Assembly (NCBI GenBank): GCA_963787485.1
Contig: CAWBDF010000006.1
Coordinates: forward strand, 502,320 to 566,319
Source of the DNA: Bog-473 sp963787485
Lineage (GTDB): Bacteria > Actinomycetota > Acidimicrobiia > Acidimicrobiales > RAAP-2
Length of the DNA stretch: 64,000 nucleotides
Reading direction: 5' to 3'
Shown here: piece after piece, positions 8,419-16,325 of the stretch
How positions within the stretch are numbered: the first letter of the stretch is position 1
Layout of the letters: every line of letters starts with the position of its first letter
The notes under the pieces: model-generated
What the model saw: the letters and a program-made list of their open reading frames with translations, nothing else
Databases searched by the model: none
What the model was told of the DNA's origin: nothing
Made by a program: the position numbers and the translations under genes

Positions 8419-9561
8419 TCAGCAAATGCGCGGCAACGGGTCGCCTACGAGCGTATCGACGATGCGGGTCCCGCCCATGGCGGTCCGGAGGACGACGATT
8501 CCCGGCGGCTCCGCGTGGATTTCGCCCACCCTTGCCGCAGCCGACCCCAGGGGGTTGGCACGCAGGGCGGTGAGAGCCGCATCCGCCTGGTCCGGCGGCA
8601 CCACCGCCACGAGTTTCCCCTCGTTGGCCACGTAGAGGGGGTCGATGCCCAGCAGCTCGCAGGCGGCGGCGACGGCGGGCAGGATCGGCAGCGACTCCTC
8701 GTTCAGGACCACGGTGAGGTCGGCATCGCGGGCCAGCTCGTTGCACACGGTGCCCACGCCCCCGCGGGTGGAGTCGCGCAGCCAGCGGGTGTCGGGAGCG
8801 GCCGCCAGGAGCTCCTCGACCAGCCCGTGCAGTGGGGCCGTGTCCGAGGCGATGTCCGCCTCCAGAGCAAGGTTCCCGCGGGCCAGCATGACCGCGGTCC
8901 CGTGGTCGCCCATGGTTCCCGAGACGAGCACGACGTCACCGACGGCGACCCTGGCTGCCGCCAGATCACGGCCGGGGGGGACGATCCCGACGCCCGCGGT
9001 CGTGATGTACATGCCGTCCGCCGCACCGCGGTCGACCACCTTGGTGTCGCCGGTGACCACCGGGACCCCGGCGAGGGCGGCCGCCTCCGCCATGTCGGCC
9101 ACCACCTCGCGCAGGACGTCGATCGCGATGCCCTCCTCGAGCACGAAGGCGGCGGAGATGGCGATCGGGTGCGCCCCCATCATGGCCAGGTCGTTGATGG
9201 TCCCGTGCACGGCCAGGTGGCCGGCGGAGCCGCCGGGGAATCGCAGGGGCTTCACGACGTAGGAGTCCGTGCTGAAGGCCAGGCGCTCACCCGAGGGGAG
9301 GTCGACCAGGGCGGCGTCGGTCTGGGCCGGGTGCCGCCCCTCCTCGTCCTGTCGGGCGAAGGCGGGGAGGAAGACGGCATCGAGCAGGGCGGCGGACGCC
9401 TTGCCTCCGGCTCCGTGGGCCAGGGTGACGACCTCGTCGCGGAGGCGGGGCCGCCGACGGCGGAACGCCTCGATGCGCCCGAAGACCGCGGCCTCCCTGT
9501 CGCCCGGCGCGGCGTTGCCGTTTTCGTTATTCGCGACCCGTTCTGGCGCGGCGCCGGTCAC
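8419..9561 (-). CDS. hypE: Hydrogenase maturation protein HypE
   Basis: 380 aa. HypE dehydrates the carbamoyl group passed from HypF to its own C-terminal cysteine, giving the cyanide ligands of the NiFe cofactor. The PurM-like fold is clear (VVTLAHGAGGKASAALLD; GDVVLVSGTMGDHGTAVMLA; STRGGVGTVCNELA) and the protein ends in the obligatory PRIC tail. GTG at 9561 overlaps the stop of the upstream SIS gene (GTGA), so this start is preferred over one 21 codons earlier. It is the last gene of the hydrogenase operon. Confidence 0.97.
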   Translation of the reverse strand: MTGAAPERVANNENGNAAPGDREAAVFGRIEAFRRRRPRLRDEVVTLAHGAGGKASAALLDAVFLPAFARQDEEGRHPAQTDAALVDLPSGERLAFSTDSYVVKPLRFPGGSAGHLAVHGTINDLAMMGAHPIAISAAFVLEEGIAIDVLREVVADMAEAAALAGVPVVTGDTKVVDRGAADGMYITTAGVGIVPPGRDLAAARVAVGDVVLVSGTMGDHGTAVMLARGNLALEADIASDTAPLHGLVEELLAAAPDTRWLRDSTRGGVGTVCNELARDADLTVVLNEESLPILPAVAAACELLGIDPLYVANEGKLVAVVPPDQADAALTALRANPLGSAAARVGEIHAEPPGIVVLRTAMGGTRIVDTLVGDPLPRIC

Positions 9562-10241
9562 GACGTGCCCCGCGATGCACCGGCGGCCGCAGGCGCCGGA
9601 AGGTGGCTCTGGACCGACTCCCACAGCGCCAGCGTCAGGGCGTCTTGGACCTCCTGAATCCGGTGGACGCTCTCGGAGCGCACCACCAGACAGTGGTGGA
9701 CGGCGTCGCTCACCGCCATGCCTGATCCCTCGTAGCCGCAGAGGCCGACCGTCAGGAGACCCCGGCGCGCCGCCTCAACGAAGGCGCGCAGCATGTTCGC
9801 CGAGTCGCCGCTCGTGGAGAAGCCGATGGCCATGTCGAGCTCGCCGGCGTGGGCGATGAGCTGGCGAGAGAAGACGAGCTCGAATCCCACGTCGTTGGAC
9901 AGTGCGCTGAGGACGGCCTGGTCGTCGACCAGCGAGAGGGCGGCCAGCGGGCTCCCGTGCGGGGGGTGGCGGAACAGCTCCGCCGTCCCCTGGGCGTCGG
10001 TCGCGCTGCCACCGTTGCCGAAGCTGAACAGCCTTCCGCCCCGGGCGAAGCGCTCCGCCATGGCGGCCCCGGTGCGCTCCACCTGTTCGGCGCAACGTTC
10101 GAGCGTCGCGGCACGCAGGGAGGCCGATTCCACGATCTTGCCCCGCGCCGACAGGACCAGGTCCTTGACCAGGACGCCGGCGTCCCGCTCCTCGGCTTCG
10201 ATGAAGGGATAAAGGAAGCCCGTGGGCTCGGCGGCGTTCAC
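9558..10241 (-). CDS. SIS-domain protein (GmhA/phosphoheptose-isomerase-like)
   Basis: 227 aa, GTG start overlapping the preceding gene's stop. A single SIS domain carries the sugar-phosphate loop FSFGNGGSATDAQGTAELF and the second loop IGFSTSGDSANMLRAFVEA. Family members isomerise sedoheptulose-7-phosphate, but the placement between SIS-HypC and HypE with 4-bp overlaps on both sides implies a hydrogenase-linked job. Similar SIS genes occur in actinobacterial high-affinity hydrogenase clusters without an assigned function. Whether it acts on a sugar phosphate or only binds one cannot be told. Confidence 0.85.
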   Translation of the reverse strand: MNAAEPTGFLYPFIEAEERDAGVLVKDLVLSARGKIVESASLRAATLERCAEQVERTGAAMAERFARGGRLFSFGNGGSATDAQGTAELFRHPPHGSPLAALSLVDDQAVLSALSNDVGFELVFSRQLIAHAGELDMAIGFSTSGDSANMLRAFVEAARRGLLTVGLCGYEGSGMAVSDAVHHCLVVRSESVHRIQEVQDALTLALWESVQSHLPAPAAAGASRGTS

Positions 10242-10981
10242 GCGCGCGGCACCGTCAGACTGGTCACGGCGACGCCGGCGTGCACCAAGACGAGGTCACC
10301 CGGTCCCAGGCCGTCCACCAGCCGGCCGTCGATCTGCTCGGCCCGGCCGCCCGCCAGGACCTCGACCCTTCCCCCGGGCAGCACCGCGCGGACCTCGGCC
10401 ACCCGTCCCTCGTCCGAGCAGGTCACGCAGACGTCGTCGGTGCACTCGGCCTCCGCCGTGAGCAGCCCGGGATGCTCGAAGACGACGTGGGTCAGCTCCC
10501 ACAGCAGGTGGTAGAGCAGGACGAGGTCGCCCGAACGCGCGGCCAGCGATGGCTCCGCGGTGTCCAGCCACACGACATGGTCGGCGCGGGCCTCACCGCC
10601 CGCCACTCCGGGTCTCGGGCCGGCACCCAGCCAGAGGCTGGTCAGGCCCCAGGCATCGGCCCGGGTGACGAGCTCGCGCGCCACGGGGTCGGCCGCGGTG
10701 CTCACGCACAGGAGGAGGTCGCCGGGCCGGGAGAGCAGGCGCACTGACTCGGCTGCTCCGGGGCCGTCGACGCTGACCGCCGGCAGCGCGCGCTTGCCCA
10801 CGATGACCGGGTGCACGAACTCCACGGCGACATGGCGGGCATGGGCGGGCCACTGCGGCGCCACGCACCACAGGGTGGCCCCGGCGGCGAACCGGCGGGC
10901 CAGGGCCAGCGCGGCAGGCGCCAGGTCCTCGGCCGGCCCGGCCCGGTTGCGCGATCGCTCGGTGGTGTCCACCCCCGTCAC
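10238..10981 (-). CDS. SIS-like domain fused to a HypC/HupF-type domain
   Basis: 247 aa, GTG overlapping the hypF stop. Residues about 20-165 resemble a SIS domain (ALARRFAAGATLWCVAP; RPGDLLLCVSTAADP; ADAWGLTSLWLGAG), and the last 75 residues a HypC-like beta barrel (VCVTCSDEGRVAEVRAVLPG; LGPGDLVLVHAGVAV). A normal HypC starts Met-Cys and uses Cys2 to carry the Fe(CN)2CO unit; here the domain is internal and its cysteines lie in ECTDDVCVTC. A conventional HypC is encoded at 14753, so this is an additional, specialised scaffold or adaptor. Function is inferred from domain and operon position only. Confidence 0.8.
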   Translation of the reverse strand: MTGVDTTERSRNRAGPAEDLAPAALALARRFAAGATLWCVAPQWPAHARHVAVEFVHPVIVGKRALPAVSVDGPGAAESVRLLSRPGDLLLCVSTAADPVARELVTRADAWGLTSLWLGAGPRPGVAGGEARADHVVWLDTAEPSLAARSGDLVLLYHLLWELTHVVFEHPGLLTAEAECTDDVCVTCSDEGRVAEVRAVLPGGRVEVLAGGRAEQIDGRLVDGLGPGDLVLVHAGVAVTSLTVPRA

Positions 10982-13347
10982 GTCGCCCCCGTCGCGGCCG
11001 TGGCGGCGCGGTACCCTGCGACCGCCGCCTGTCCCAGTGCGAGGCCGCCGTCGTTCGGTGGCACGACCCGGTGCGTCAGGACGCGGAATCGTCGGGCCTC
11101 GAGCTCGCGGCGGGCAAGGCCGAGCAGCAGCGCGTTCTGGAAGACCCCGCCGCTCAAGGCGACGACGTCGATGCCCGCACGTGCCCGTTGGCGCTGCGCC
11201 ACGTCGCCGATCACGCGGGCCACGGCGGTGTGGAAGCCGGCGGCCATAGCGCGGGTGTCGGCACCCCGGCGCAGGTCCGCCACCAGCGCCCGGAGAACGG
11301 GGGAGGGATCCAACTCGGCGCCGATGAGGTCGAAGCGGTACGGGAGGGCGGGGACCCCCTGGTCCCGCGCTTCCTCGGCCGCCCATTGCAGGCACAGCGC
11401 CGCCTCCGCCTCGTAGGTCGCCTGGTGGCGCAGGCCGAGCAGCGAGCTCACCGCGTCGAAGAGGCGTCCCATGCTCGACGTCGCCACGGACCCGGTCCCG
11501 CGTTCGAGCTGGTGCGCCAGCACCACCCGCTCCCGAGTCGAGACGGCACCCGTGGGAGGAAGATCGTCGGCCCATTCGACCCCGGCTGCCCAGAGGTGCG
11601 CCAGCGCCGTGCGGCAGGGCCGACGGATGGCGGCATCGCCGCCGGGCAGCGCCACCGCCTTGAGGTGCCCGACGCGCGCGAAGTCCCCGTAGTCGGCGAC
11701 GAGGACCTCTCCGCCCCAGATGGTGCCGTCCGCTCCGAAACCCGTCCCGTCGAACGCGATGCCGATGACGCGGCGGCCCGCGGGGAACCCGTGCTCGGCC
11801 ATCACCGACGCGATATGGGCGTGGTGGTGTTGCACCTCGGCCACCGGGCGCGGCGAGGCGTCGTCGGCCCACCGCCTCGTCTGGTAGCCCGGGTGTGCAT
11901 CGGCGGCCAGCTGCGGCGCCCCGATGCCGTACAGGCCGGCGAGTTGACGGGTCGAGCGTTCGAAGGCCGCCCACGTCTCGAGGCTGCCCATGTCGCCGAT
12001 GTGCTGGCTCATGAAGGCGTCCCGGCCCGCGGCGAGGCAGAACGTGTTCTTCAGCTCACCGCCGACGGCCAGCGTCGGCCCGGCCGAGAAGGGGAGCCGG
12101 ATCGGCAGAGGGGCGTAGCCCCGTGAACGCCGCAGCGGCAGCTCATGTGCCGTCCCCGGGTCGATCTCGAGCACGGAGTCGTCGCAGGGCACGTGGATGG
12201 GGCGGTCGTGCAGAAGCCAGGCGTCGGCGATGGTTCCCAGTCGCCGCCGGGCGTCGTCGTCCTCGTAGCAGATCGGCTCGTCGGTGAGGTTGCCGCTGGT
12301 CATCACGAGCACGTCGGGCACTACCGGGACCCGGTCGCCCGCCTCCGGGACCGGAGTGAAGAGAAGGTGATGCAGCGGCGTGTAAGGGAGCAGCACGCCC
12401 AGCCGTGGGTTGCCCGGGGCCACCAACGCCGAGATCGCCACTTCAGACGGTCCCGAGCGCCGGCGCAGGAGGACGATGGGCCGTCGGGACGACGTGAGGA
12501 GGGCCGCTTCCGACGAGCCGATACGGGCCAGCGAGCGGGCCACGTCGAGGTCACGGGACATGACGGCGAACGGCTTCTCCACGCGGTGCTTCCGGGCCCG
12601 GAGCCGCCGCACGGCGGCGTCGGAGCGTGCGTCGCAGGCCAGGTGGTACCCGCCGAGACCCTTGATCGCGACGATCTCCCCGCGCGCGAGTGCCGCCTGG
12701 GCGGCGGCGATGGCCGCGTCCGAGCCCACGACCGGATCCGACCCGGCCCGGTACTCCAACCACAGGCAGGGGCCGCAGTCGGTGCAGGCGATCGGCTGCG
12801 CGTGGAAGCGCCGGTCCGCGGGGTCGTGGTACTCGGACGCGCAGGCCTCGCAGAGTGCGAATCCGCGCATCGTCGTGTTGGGCCGGTCGTAGGGAAGGCT
12901 GAGGGTGATCGTGAAACGGGGCCCGCAGTTGGTGCAATTGATGAATGGGTAGCGCGCCCTCCGGTCGAGCGGGTCGAAGAGCTCGGCGAGGCAGTCGCCA
13001 CACGTCGCGATGTCGGGTGACACGAACGTCCGGATCGTGCCTTGCCCTCGGCTCTCGACGATGGTGAAGCCCGTCGCACCGCTCGGTGCCATCGGGTGGG
13101 TGAGCACTTCGTCGATACGCGACGCAGCGGGGGCCTCGGCGACGAGGCGGCGCACGAACTCGTCCGCCGCCTCGTTCGTGCCCTCGACTTCGATGAAGAC
13201 GCCCCGCGTGTCGTTGCCGACATGGCCGGTGAGCCCGAGCTCGGTGGCCAGCCGGTGCACGTAGGGCCTGAAGCCGACCCCCTGGACGAGACCGGCCACG
13301 CGGAGACGGAGTCGCGCCGCCGCCTCCGACGTGGCGACGCCGGTCAT
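10978..13347 (-). CDS. hypF: Carbamoyltransferase HypF
   Basis: 789 aa. HypF makes carbamoyl adenylate from carbamoyl phosphate and ATP and transfers the carbamoyl group to HypE. Domain order is complete: acylphosphatase (residues 15-105, GLVQGVGFRPYVHRLA), zinc-finger pair (CGDCLAELFDP; CTNCGPRF; CEACASEYHDP; CTDCGPCLW), YrdC-like domain (IVAIKGLGGYHLACDA) and a Kae1-like domain with HHHAHIASVMAEHG. ATG at 13347 overlaps the hypD stop by 4 bp. It is intact and of usual length. Confidence 0.97.
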   Translation of the reverse strand: MTGVATSEAAARLRLRVAGLVQGVGFRPYVHRLATELGLTGHVGNDTRGVFIEVEGTNEAADEFVRRLVAEAPAASRIDEVLTHPMAPSGATGFTIVESRGQGTIRTFVSPDIATCGDCLAELFDPLDRRARYPFINCTNCGPRFTITLSLPYDRPNTTMRGFALCEACASEYHDPADRRFHAQPIACTDCGPCLWLEYRAGSDPVVGSDAAIAAAQAALARGEIVAIKGLGGYHLACDARSDAAVRRLRARKHRVEKPFAVMSRDLDVARSLARIGSSEAALLTSSRRPIVLLRRRSGPSEVAISALVAPGNPRLGVLLPYTPLHHLLFTPVPEAGDRVPVVPDVLVMTSGNLTDEPICYEDDDARRRLGTIADAWLLHDRPIHVPCDDSVLEIDPGTAHELPLRRSRGYAPLPIRLPFSAGPTLAVGGELKNTFCLAAGRDAFMSQHIGDMGSLETWAAFERSTRQLAGLYGIGAPQLAADAHPGYQTRRWADDASPRPVAEVQHHHAHIASVMAEHGFPAGRRVIGIAFDGTGFGADGTIWGGEVLVADYGDFARVGHLKAVALPGGDAAIRRPCRTALAHLWAAGVEWADDLPPTGAVSTRERVVLAHQLERGTGSVATSSMGRLFDAVSSLLGLRHQATYEAEAALCLQWAAEEARDQGVPALPYRFDLIGAELDPSPVLRALVADLRRGADTRAMAAGFHTAVARVIGDVAQRQRARAGIDVVALSGGVFQNALLLGLARRELEARRFRVLTHRVVPPNDGGLALGQAAVAGYRAATAATGAT

Positions 13348-14483
13348 GCCCTCGATCCGCTGCGCCGCCCTAGCGTCACGGCGGCCTCGCGATGCATCCG
13401 GCCGAAGTTGTAGTACGCCGCGCACGCGCCCTCTGAGGAGACCATGCAGGTCCCGATGGGGGTCTCGGGGGTGCAGGCCGTGCCGAACACCTTGCATTCC
13501 CAGGGCTTGATCACGCCCTTGAGCACCTCCCCGCACTGACACGCCTTGGGATCCGCCACCCTGACATTCGGAATGGAGTAGCGCAGCTCGGCGTCGAAGG
13601 CAGCGAACTCCGGACGCAGCTTGAGGCCGCTCTGCGCGATGAATCCCAGCCCCCGCCACTCGAAATGGGGGCGCAGCTCGAAGACCTCGGCCAGCACGGC
13701 CAGGGCGCGCGGGTTGCCCTCATCGCGCACGACCCTGGAGTACTGATTCTCGACCTCACAGCGGCCCTCGCGAATCTGGGTCAGCAGCATGGCGATGGCG
13801 TGCAGGATGTCGAGCGGTTCGAAGCCGGCTGTGACGAGGGGCAGCCCGTACTCGGCGGGCACGAACCGGTAGGGCCGCTGCCCGACGACCGTGGAGACGT
13901 GCCCGGGGCCCAGGAAGCCGTCGAGGCGGAGGTCCGGGGACTCGAGGATGGCCCGGAGGGGCGGGACGATCGTCACGTGGTTGGAAAAGACCGAGAAGTT
14001 CGCGACCTCCTGAGCCCGGGCTTCGAGCAGGGTGAGGGCGGTCGACGGAGCGGTCGTCTCGAAGCCGACCGCGAAGAAGACCACGCTGCGGTCGGGGTTC
14101 TCGACGGCGATCCGGAGCGCATCGAGAGGCGAGTACACGAAGCGGATGTCTGCCCCCCCCGCCTTGGCCTGGAGCAGGCTGCCCTTGCTGCCGGGCACGC
14201 GCATCATGTCGCCGAACGAGGTGAAGATGACACCGGGCTCATTGGCCACGGCGATGGCGTCGTCGACCCGCCCCATGGGGATGACGCAGACTGGGCACCC
14301 GGGGCCGTGCACGAGCTCGACGTTGGCCGGAAGTACGTGCTCTATCCCGTGTCGGTAGATGGTGTGGGTATGGCCACCGCACACCTCCATGAACTTGAAC
14401 GCGTCGTCACCGGCCAGCGCGGTGATCTGTGCCACCAACGCACCGGCCGTCGTCGGGTCCCGGTACTCGTCGACGAACCTCAT
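13344..14483 (-). CDS. hypD: Hydrogenase iron-ligand assembly protein HypD
   Basis: 379 aa. HypD, with HypC, holds the iron while CO and CN- ligands are attached. Visible signatures are FMEVCGGHTHTIYRHG (near residue 31), HGPGCPVCV (near 59), GFETTAPSTA, and LGPGHVSTVVG. The C-terminal [4Fe-4S] site is present (CQCGEVLKG, WECKVFGTAC, GTCMVSSEGACAAYYNFGR). Length is normal. It is translationally coupled to hypF downstream and follows the 77-aa gene after 36 bp. Confidence 0.97.
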   Translation of the reverse strand: MRFVDEYRDPTTAGALVAQITALAGDDAFKFMEVCGGHTHTIYRHGIEHVLPANVELVHGPGCPVCVIPMGRVDDAIAVANEPGVIFTSFGDMMRVPGSKGSLLQAKAGGADIRFVYSPLDALRIAVENPDRSVVFFAVGFETTAPSTALTLLEARAQEVANFSVFSNHVTIVPPLRAILESPDLRLDGFLGPGHVSTVVGQRPYRFVPAEYGLPLVTAGFEPLDILHAIAMLLTQIREGRCEVENQYSRVVRDEGNPRALAVLAEVFELRPHFEWRGLGFIAQSGLKLRPEFAAFDAELRYSIPNVRVADPKACQCGEVLKGVIKPWECKVFGTACTPETPIGTCMVSSEGACAAYYNFGRMHREAAVTLGRRSGSRA

Positions 14484-14519
14484 GGGGTCAGCGTGCCCTC
14501 CTGTCGCTCTCTCACCCTC

Positions 14520-14753
14520 CTATGCCACCGGGCGCAGACGTGAGGAGTCGTCCGGCGCACCGAGGATGCCCGTGATCACCTCGATCCTCTTCTCGAGGAG
14601 ATCACGCGCAATGGCCAGCGCTCCGTCAGCGAAGTCCCTGACCTCCTTCGAGGTGGAGATGGTGTGCCAGGCCTCCTCGAACTCGGACCATGCGTTCGGG
14701 CCTGCTCTGCAGCCGAGCGCGTAGCCGACCATGACGCCGATGACCACTCCCAT
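14520..14753 (-). CDS. 77-aa operon protein with hydrophobic N-terminus, unknown
   Basis: It begins MGVVIGVMVGYALGCRAGP, a short membrane-type helix with a Cys, then an amphipathic helical tail (FEEAWHTISTSKEVRDFADG). The layout recalls small YtxH-like proteins. ATG at 14753 is chosen since GGGAGG sits 6 bp upstream; the adjacent GTG at 14756 is an alternative. It overlaps the hypC stop by one base, so it is cotranslated with hydrogenase maturation genes. No family is recognised with certainty. Confidence 0.7.
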   Translation of the reverse strand: MGVVIGVMVGYALGCRAGPNAWSEFEEAWHTISTSKEVRDFADGALAIARDLLEKRIEVITGILGAPDDSSRLRPVA

Positions 14754-15043
14754 CACGTACCTCCCGTTTCACTCGAGATCTTCGATCGCCAGAAGGCGTC
14801 CAGTTCGTCGTCGTAGGCCTGGCCCATGAGCTGCAGGGAGGCCAGCGCCAGTTCGGCCTCGACCTCGTCGATCTTCGACATAGCGAACCCCACATGGATC
14901 AGCACCCAGTCGCCTGGCGTCAGGCACTCGTCCTCGAGCAGGCCGATGTTGATGATCCTCGTCACGCCCGACACGTCCACCCGCGCCAGGTGCCCGTTGA
15001 CATCCGAGATCTCCTTCAACTGCCCCGGTATTCCAAGACACAT
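14753..15043 (-). CDS. hypC: Hydrogenase maturation chaperone HypC
   Basis: 96 aa. It starts MCLGIPGQL, so the iron-binding Cys2 is in place, and continues with the HypC barrel (TRIINIGLLEDECLTPGDWV; LIHVGFAMSKIDEVEA). HypC carries the Fe(CN)2CO intermediate with HypD and delivers it to the hydrogenase large subunit apoprotein. The C-terminal tail (AYDDELDAFWRSK) is slightly longer than in typical 75-85-aa members. It precedes the 77-aa gene and hypD. Confidence 0.95.
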   Translation of the reverse strand: MCLGIPGQLKEISDVNGHLARVDVSGVTRIINIGLLEDECLTPGDWVLIHVGFAMSKIDEVEAELALASLQLMGQAYDDELDAFWRSKISSETGGT

Positions 15044-15057
15044 GGCTGTGGCGTCTC

Positions 15058-15573
15058 CTACTCGTCCTTCACGGCGTAGATCTCCACCCGCACCTGGACC
15101 TCCGGCTCCACCCTGAGGAGCAGCACCTTGGGTGGCTGCATCCCGAAATCCCTGATGTCGAAGCTCGATTCACCCGTCAGGCGGATGGTCCGGTCGTCCA
15201 CCGGGGTGATGTCCATGCGATCCTCATGCCGGCGTGACACACCGCGAAACGTCACTTCACCACTGACGCGGTAGCTGGCGTCGGATCCATTCGCTGCGAT
15301 CTGTTCCAGCTGCCCCTCGATCCTGGGGAACTTCCTGGCGTCGATCCGCTTCTGCAGCTCCCGGTCCTCCATGCGGTTGCCCGACTTCAGGCGGTCGACA
15401 GGCAGGGAGAGTCGTCCCGCCGGCGTGCCGGCGGAATCGACCGTCCCCGATGGCGCCAGGTCGAGCTCGACGTAGCCCTCGAGGCCGCTGGTGCTCGAGT
15501 GGATCGGGTGCAGGTTGGAGCGGGCGTCGATCCACACTTGCGAGCGGTTCGGGACGATGGAGTAGCGGGTCAC
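15058..15573 (-). CDS. YceI-like lipocalin-fold protein in the hydrogenase operon
   Basis: 171 aa, GTG start. The YceI pattern is clear: an opening strand SIVPNRSQVWIDARSNLHP, the helix KRIDARKFPRIEG, and strands GEVTFRGVSRRHEDRM and SSFDIRDFGMQPPKVLLLRV. YceI proteins are isoprenoid- or amphiphile-binding lipocalin-like barrels, often periplasmic, but no signal peptide is seen here, so it is probably cytoplasmic. A second YceI domain fused to a PadR regulator is divergent from hhyS (22627-23787), and the two share many residues (IDARS, SGN, FDIRDF). A quinone or isoprenoid link to hydrogen oxidation is possible but speculative. Confidence 0.85.
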   Translation of the reverse strand: MTRYSIVPNRSQVWIDARSNLHPIHSSTSGLEGYVELDLAPSGTVDSAGTPAGRLSLPVDRLKSGNRMEDRELQKRIDARKFPRIEGQLEQIAANGSDASYRVSGEVTFRGVSRRHEDRMDITPVDDRTIRLTGESSFDIRDFGMQPPKVLLLRVEPEVQVRVEIYAVKDE

Positions 15574-15578
15574 CGCAG

Positions 15579-15698
15579 CTACATCCGCCGCATTCTCATG
15601 TAGCGGCGGATGTCGGGGAACGAGCGGGCGACGACCACCAGGGCGCCGAGGAGCACCAGGGCGAGCAGCGCAACGAACATATGCCCGACGACGCTCAC
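15579..15698 (-). CDS. 39-aa single-pass membrane protein with PDI-RY tail
   Basis: GTG start one base after the stop of the next upstream small gene. One hydrophobic helix (MFVALLALVLLGALVVVARS) leads into the C-terminal tail FPDIRRYMRMRRM. The tail matches that of the neighbouring 34-aa protein (LPDIARYLKMREM), so the two look like a tandem duplication. The basic tail predicts a cytoplasmic C-terminus. It could anchor the soluble hydrogenase or a maturation complex at the membrane; no experiment-based function is known to me. Confidence 0.75.
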   Translation of the reverse strand: MSVVGHMFVALLALVLLGALVVVARSFPDIRRYMRMRRM

Positions 15699-15699
15699 C

Positions 15700-15804
15700 T
15701 CACATCTCTCGCATCTTGAGGTAGCGGGCAATGTCGGGCAGCGACTTGATCACCAGTCCGGCGACCGCGGCCAGGACCAAGGAAGCGACAAATCGACGGA
15801 TCAT
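15700..15804 (-). CDS. 34-aa membrane protein, DUF6893-type
   Basis: The whole protein is a short basic start (MIRRF), a hydrophobic helix (VASLVLAAVAGLVIKS) and the tail LPDIARYLKMREM. This corresponds to the tiny actinobacterial family DUF6893. ATG at 15804 overlaps the stop of the maturation protease gene (ATGA), giving strong support for translation. Its paralogue follows after one base. Both sit between the protease and YceI genes, so they belong to the hydrogenase operon. Confidence 0.8.
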   Translation of the reverse strand: MIRRFVASLVLAAVAGLVIKSLPDIARYLKMREM

Positions 15805-16325
15805 CGGTGGACTCCCCTTTCGGCGGGTTGGGCAATAGAGGCAACGACTTCGAGACACAGGTCGACCGCGGCGGTGACTGCTTCCCGGACGGCGGGGGAC
15901 AGCCCCATCCCCTCGTCGAGATCGCCGGGCTGGCATCCGACGATGACGATGCGATCGACGGAGCCGCCGAGGCGGGCCAGGGTGGCGAGGACGATGTCCG
16001 GGCTCATGGTGTGCGCGTCGACGGCCCGGACGCCGTCATCGTCGGAGCGGGACGAGCACAGGGTCGCCGGCCCGATGGCCGGCTCGGGTTCGAGCACCGC
16101 GAGGGTCCCCGGATGCTCACCCATGGGGACGGCGTCGACCAGGACCAACGCGTCGTAGCCCATGAGGAGGTCGTAGGCGAGGTGGATGCCCCTGATCCCA
16201 TAGTCCTCAACCCGGACCCCTTCGGGGAGTGTCCGGCTCGAGAGCAGGCGAGCCACCTCGACGCCGAAGGCGTCGTCCGAGAAGAAGACGTTGCCGATGC
16301 CCGCGACGAGGACGCGGCCGGTCAC
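15801..16325 (-). CDS. Hydrogenase maturation endopeptidase (HupD/HybD family)
   Basis: 174 aa. It removes the C-terminal extension of the large subunit after nickel insertion. The family opening VLVAGIGNVFFSDDAFGVEV supplies the first metal ligand region; GIRGIHLAYDLL, LVLVDAVPMGEHPGTL and DAHTMSPDIVL carry the other conserved Asp and His positions. GTG at 16325 overlaps the preceding stop. Its substrate is presumably HhyL, which has a 25-residue tail after its last motif. The last ~20 residues are divergent. Confidence 0.93.
   Translation of the reverse strand: MTGRVLVAGIGNVFFSDDAFGVEVARLLSSRTLPEGVRVEDYGIRGIHLAYDLLMGYDALVLVDAVPMGEHPGTLAVLEPEPAIGPATLCSSRSDDDGVRAVDAHTMSPDIVLATLARLGGSVDRIVIVGCQPGDLDEGMGLSPAVREAVTAAVDLCLEVVASIAQPAERGVHR

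Noticed and set aside
11071..13020. Long plus-strand frames opposite hypF (351 and 291 codons)
   Set aside because: Shadows of hypF, whose acylphosphatase, zinc-finger, YrdC and Kae1 motifs are all in the minus frame.
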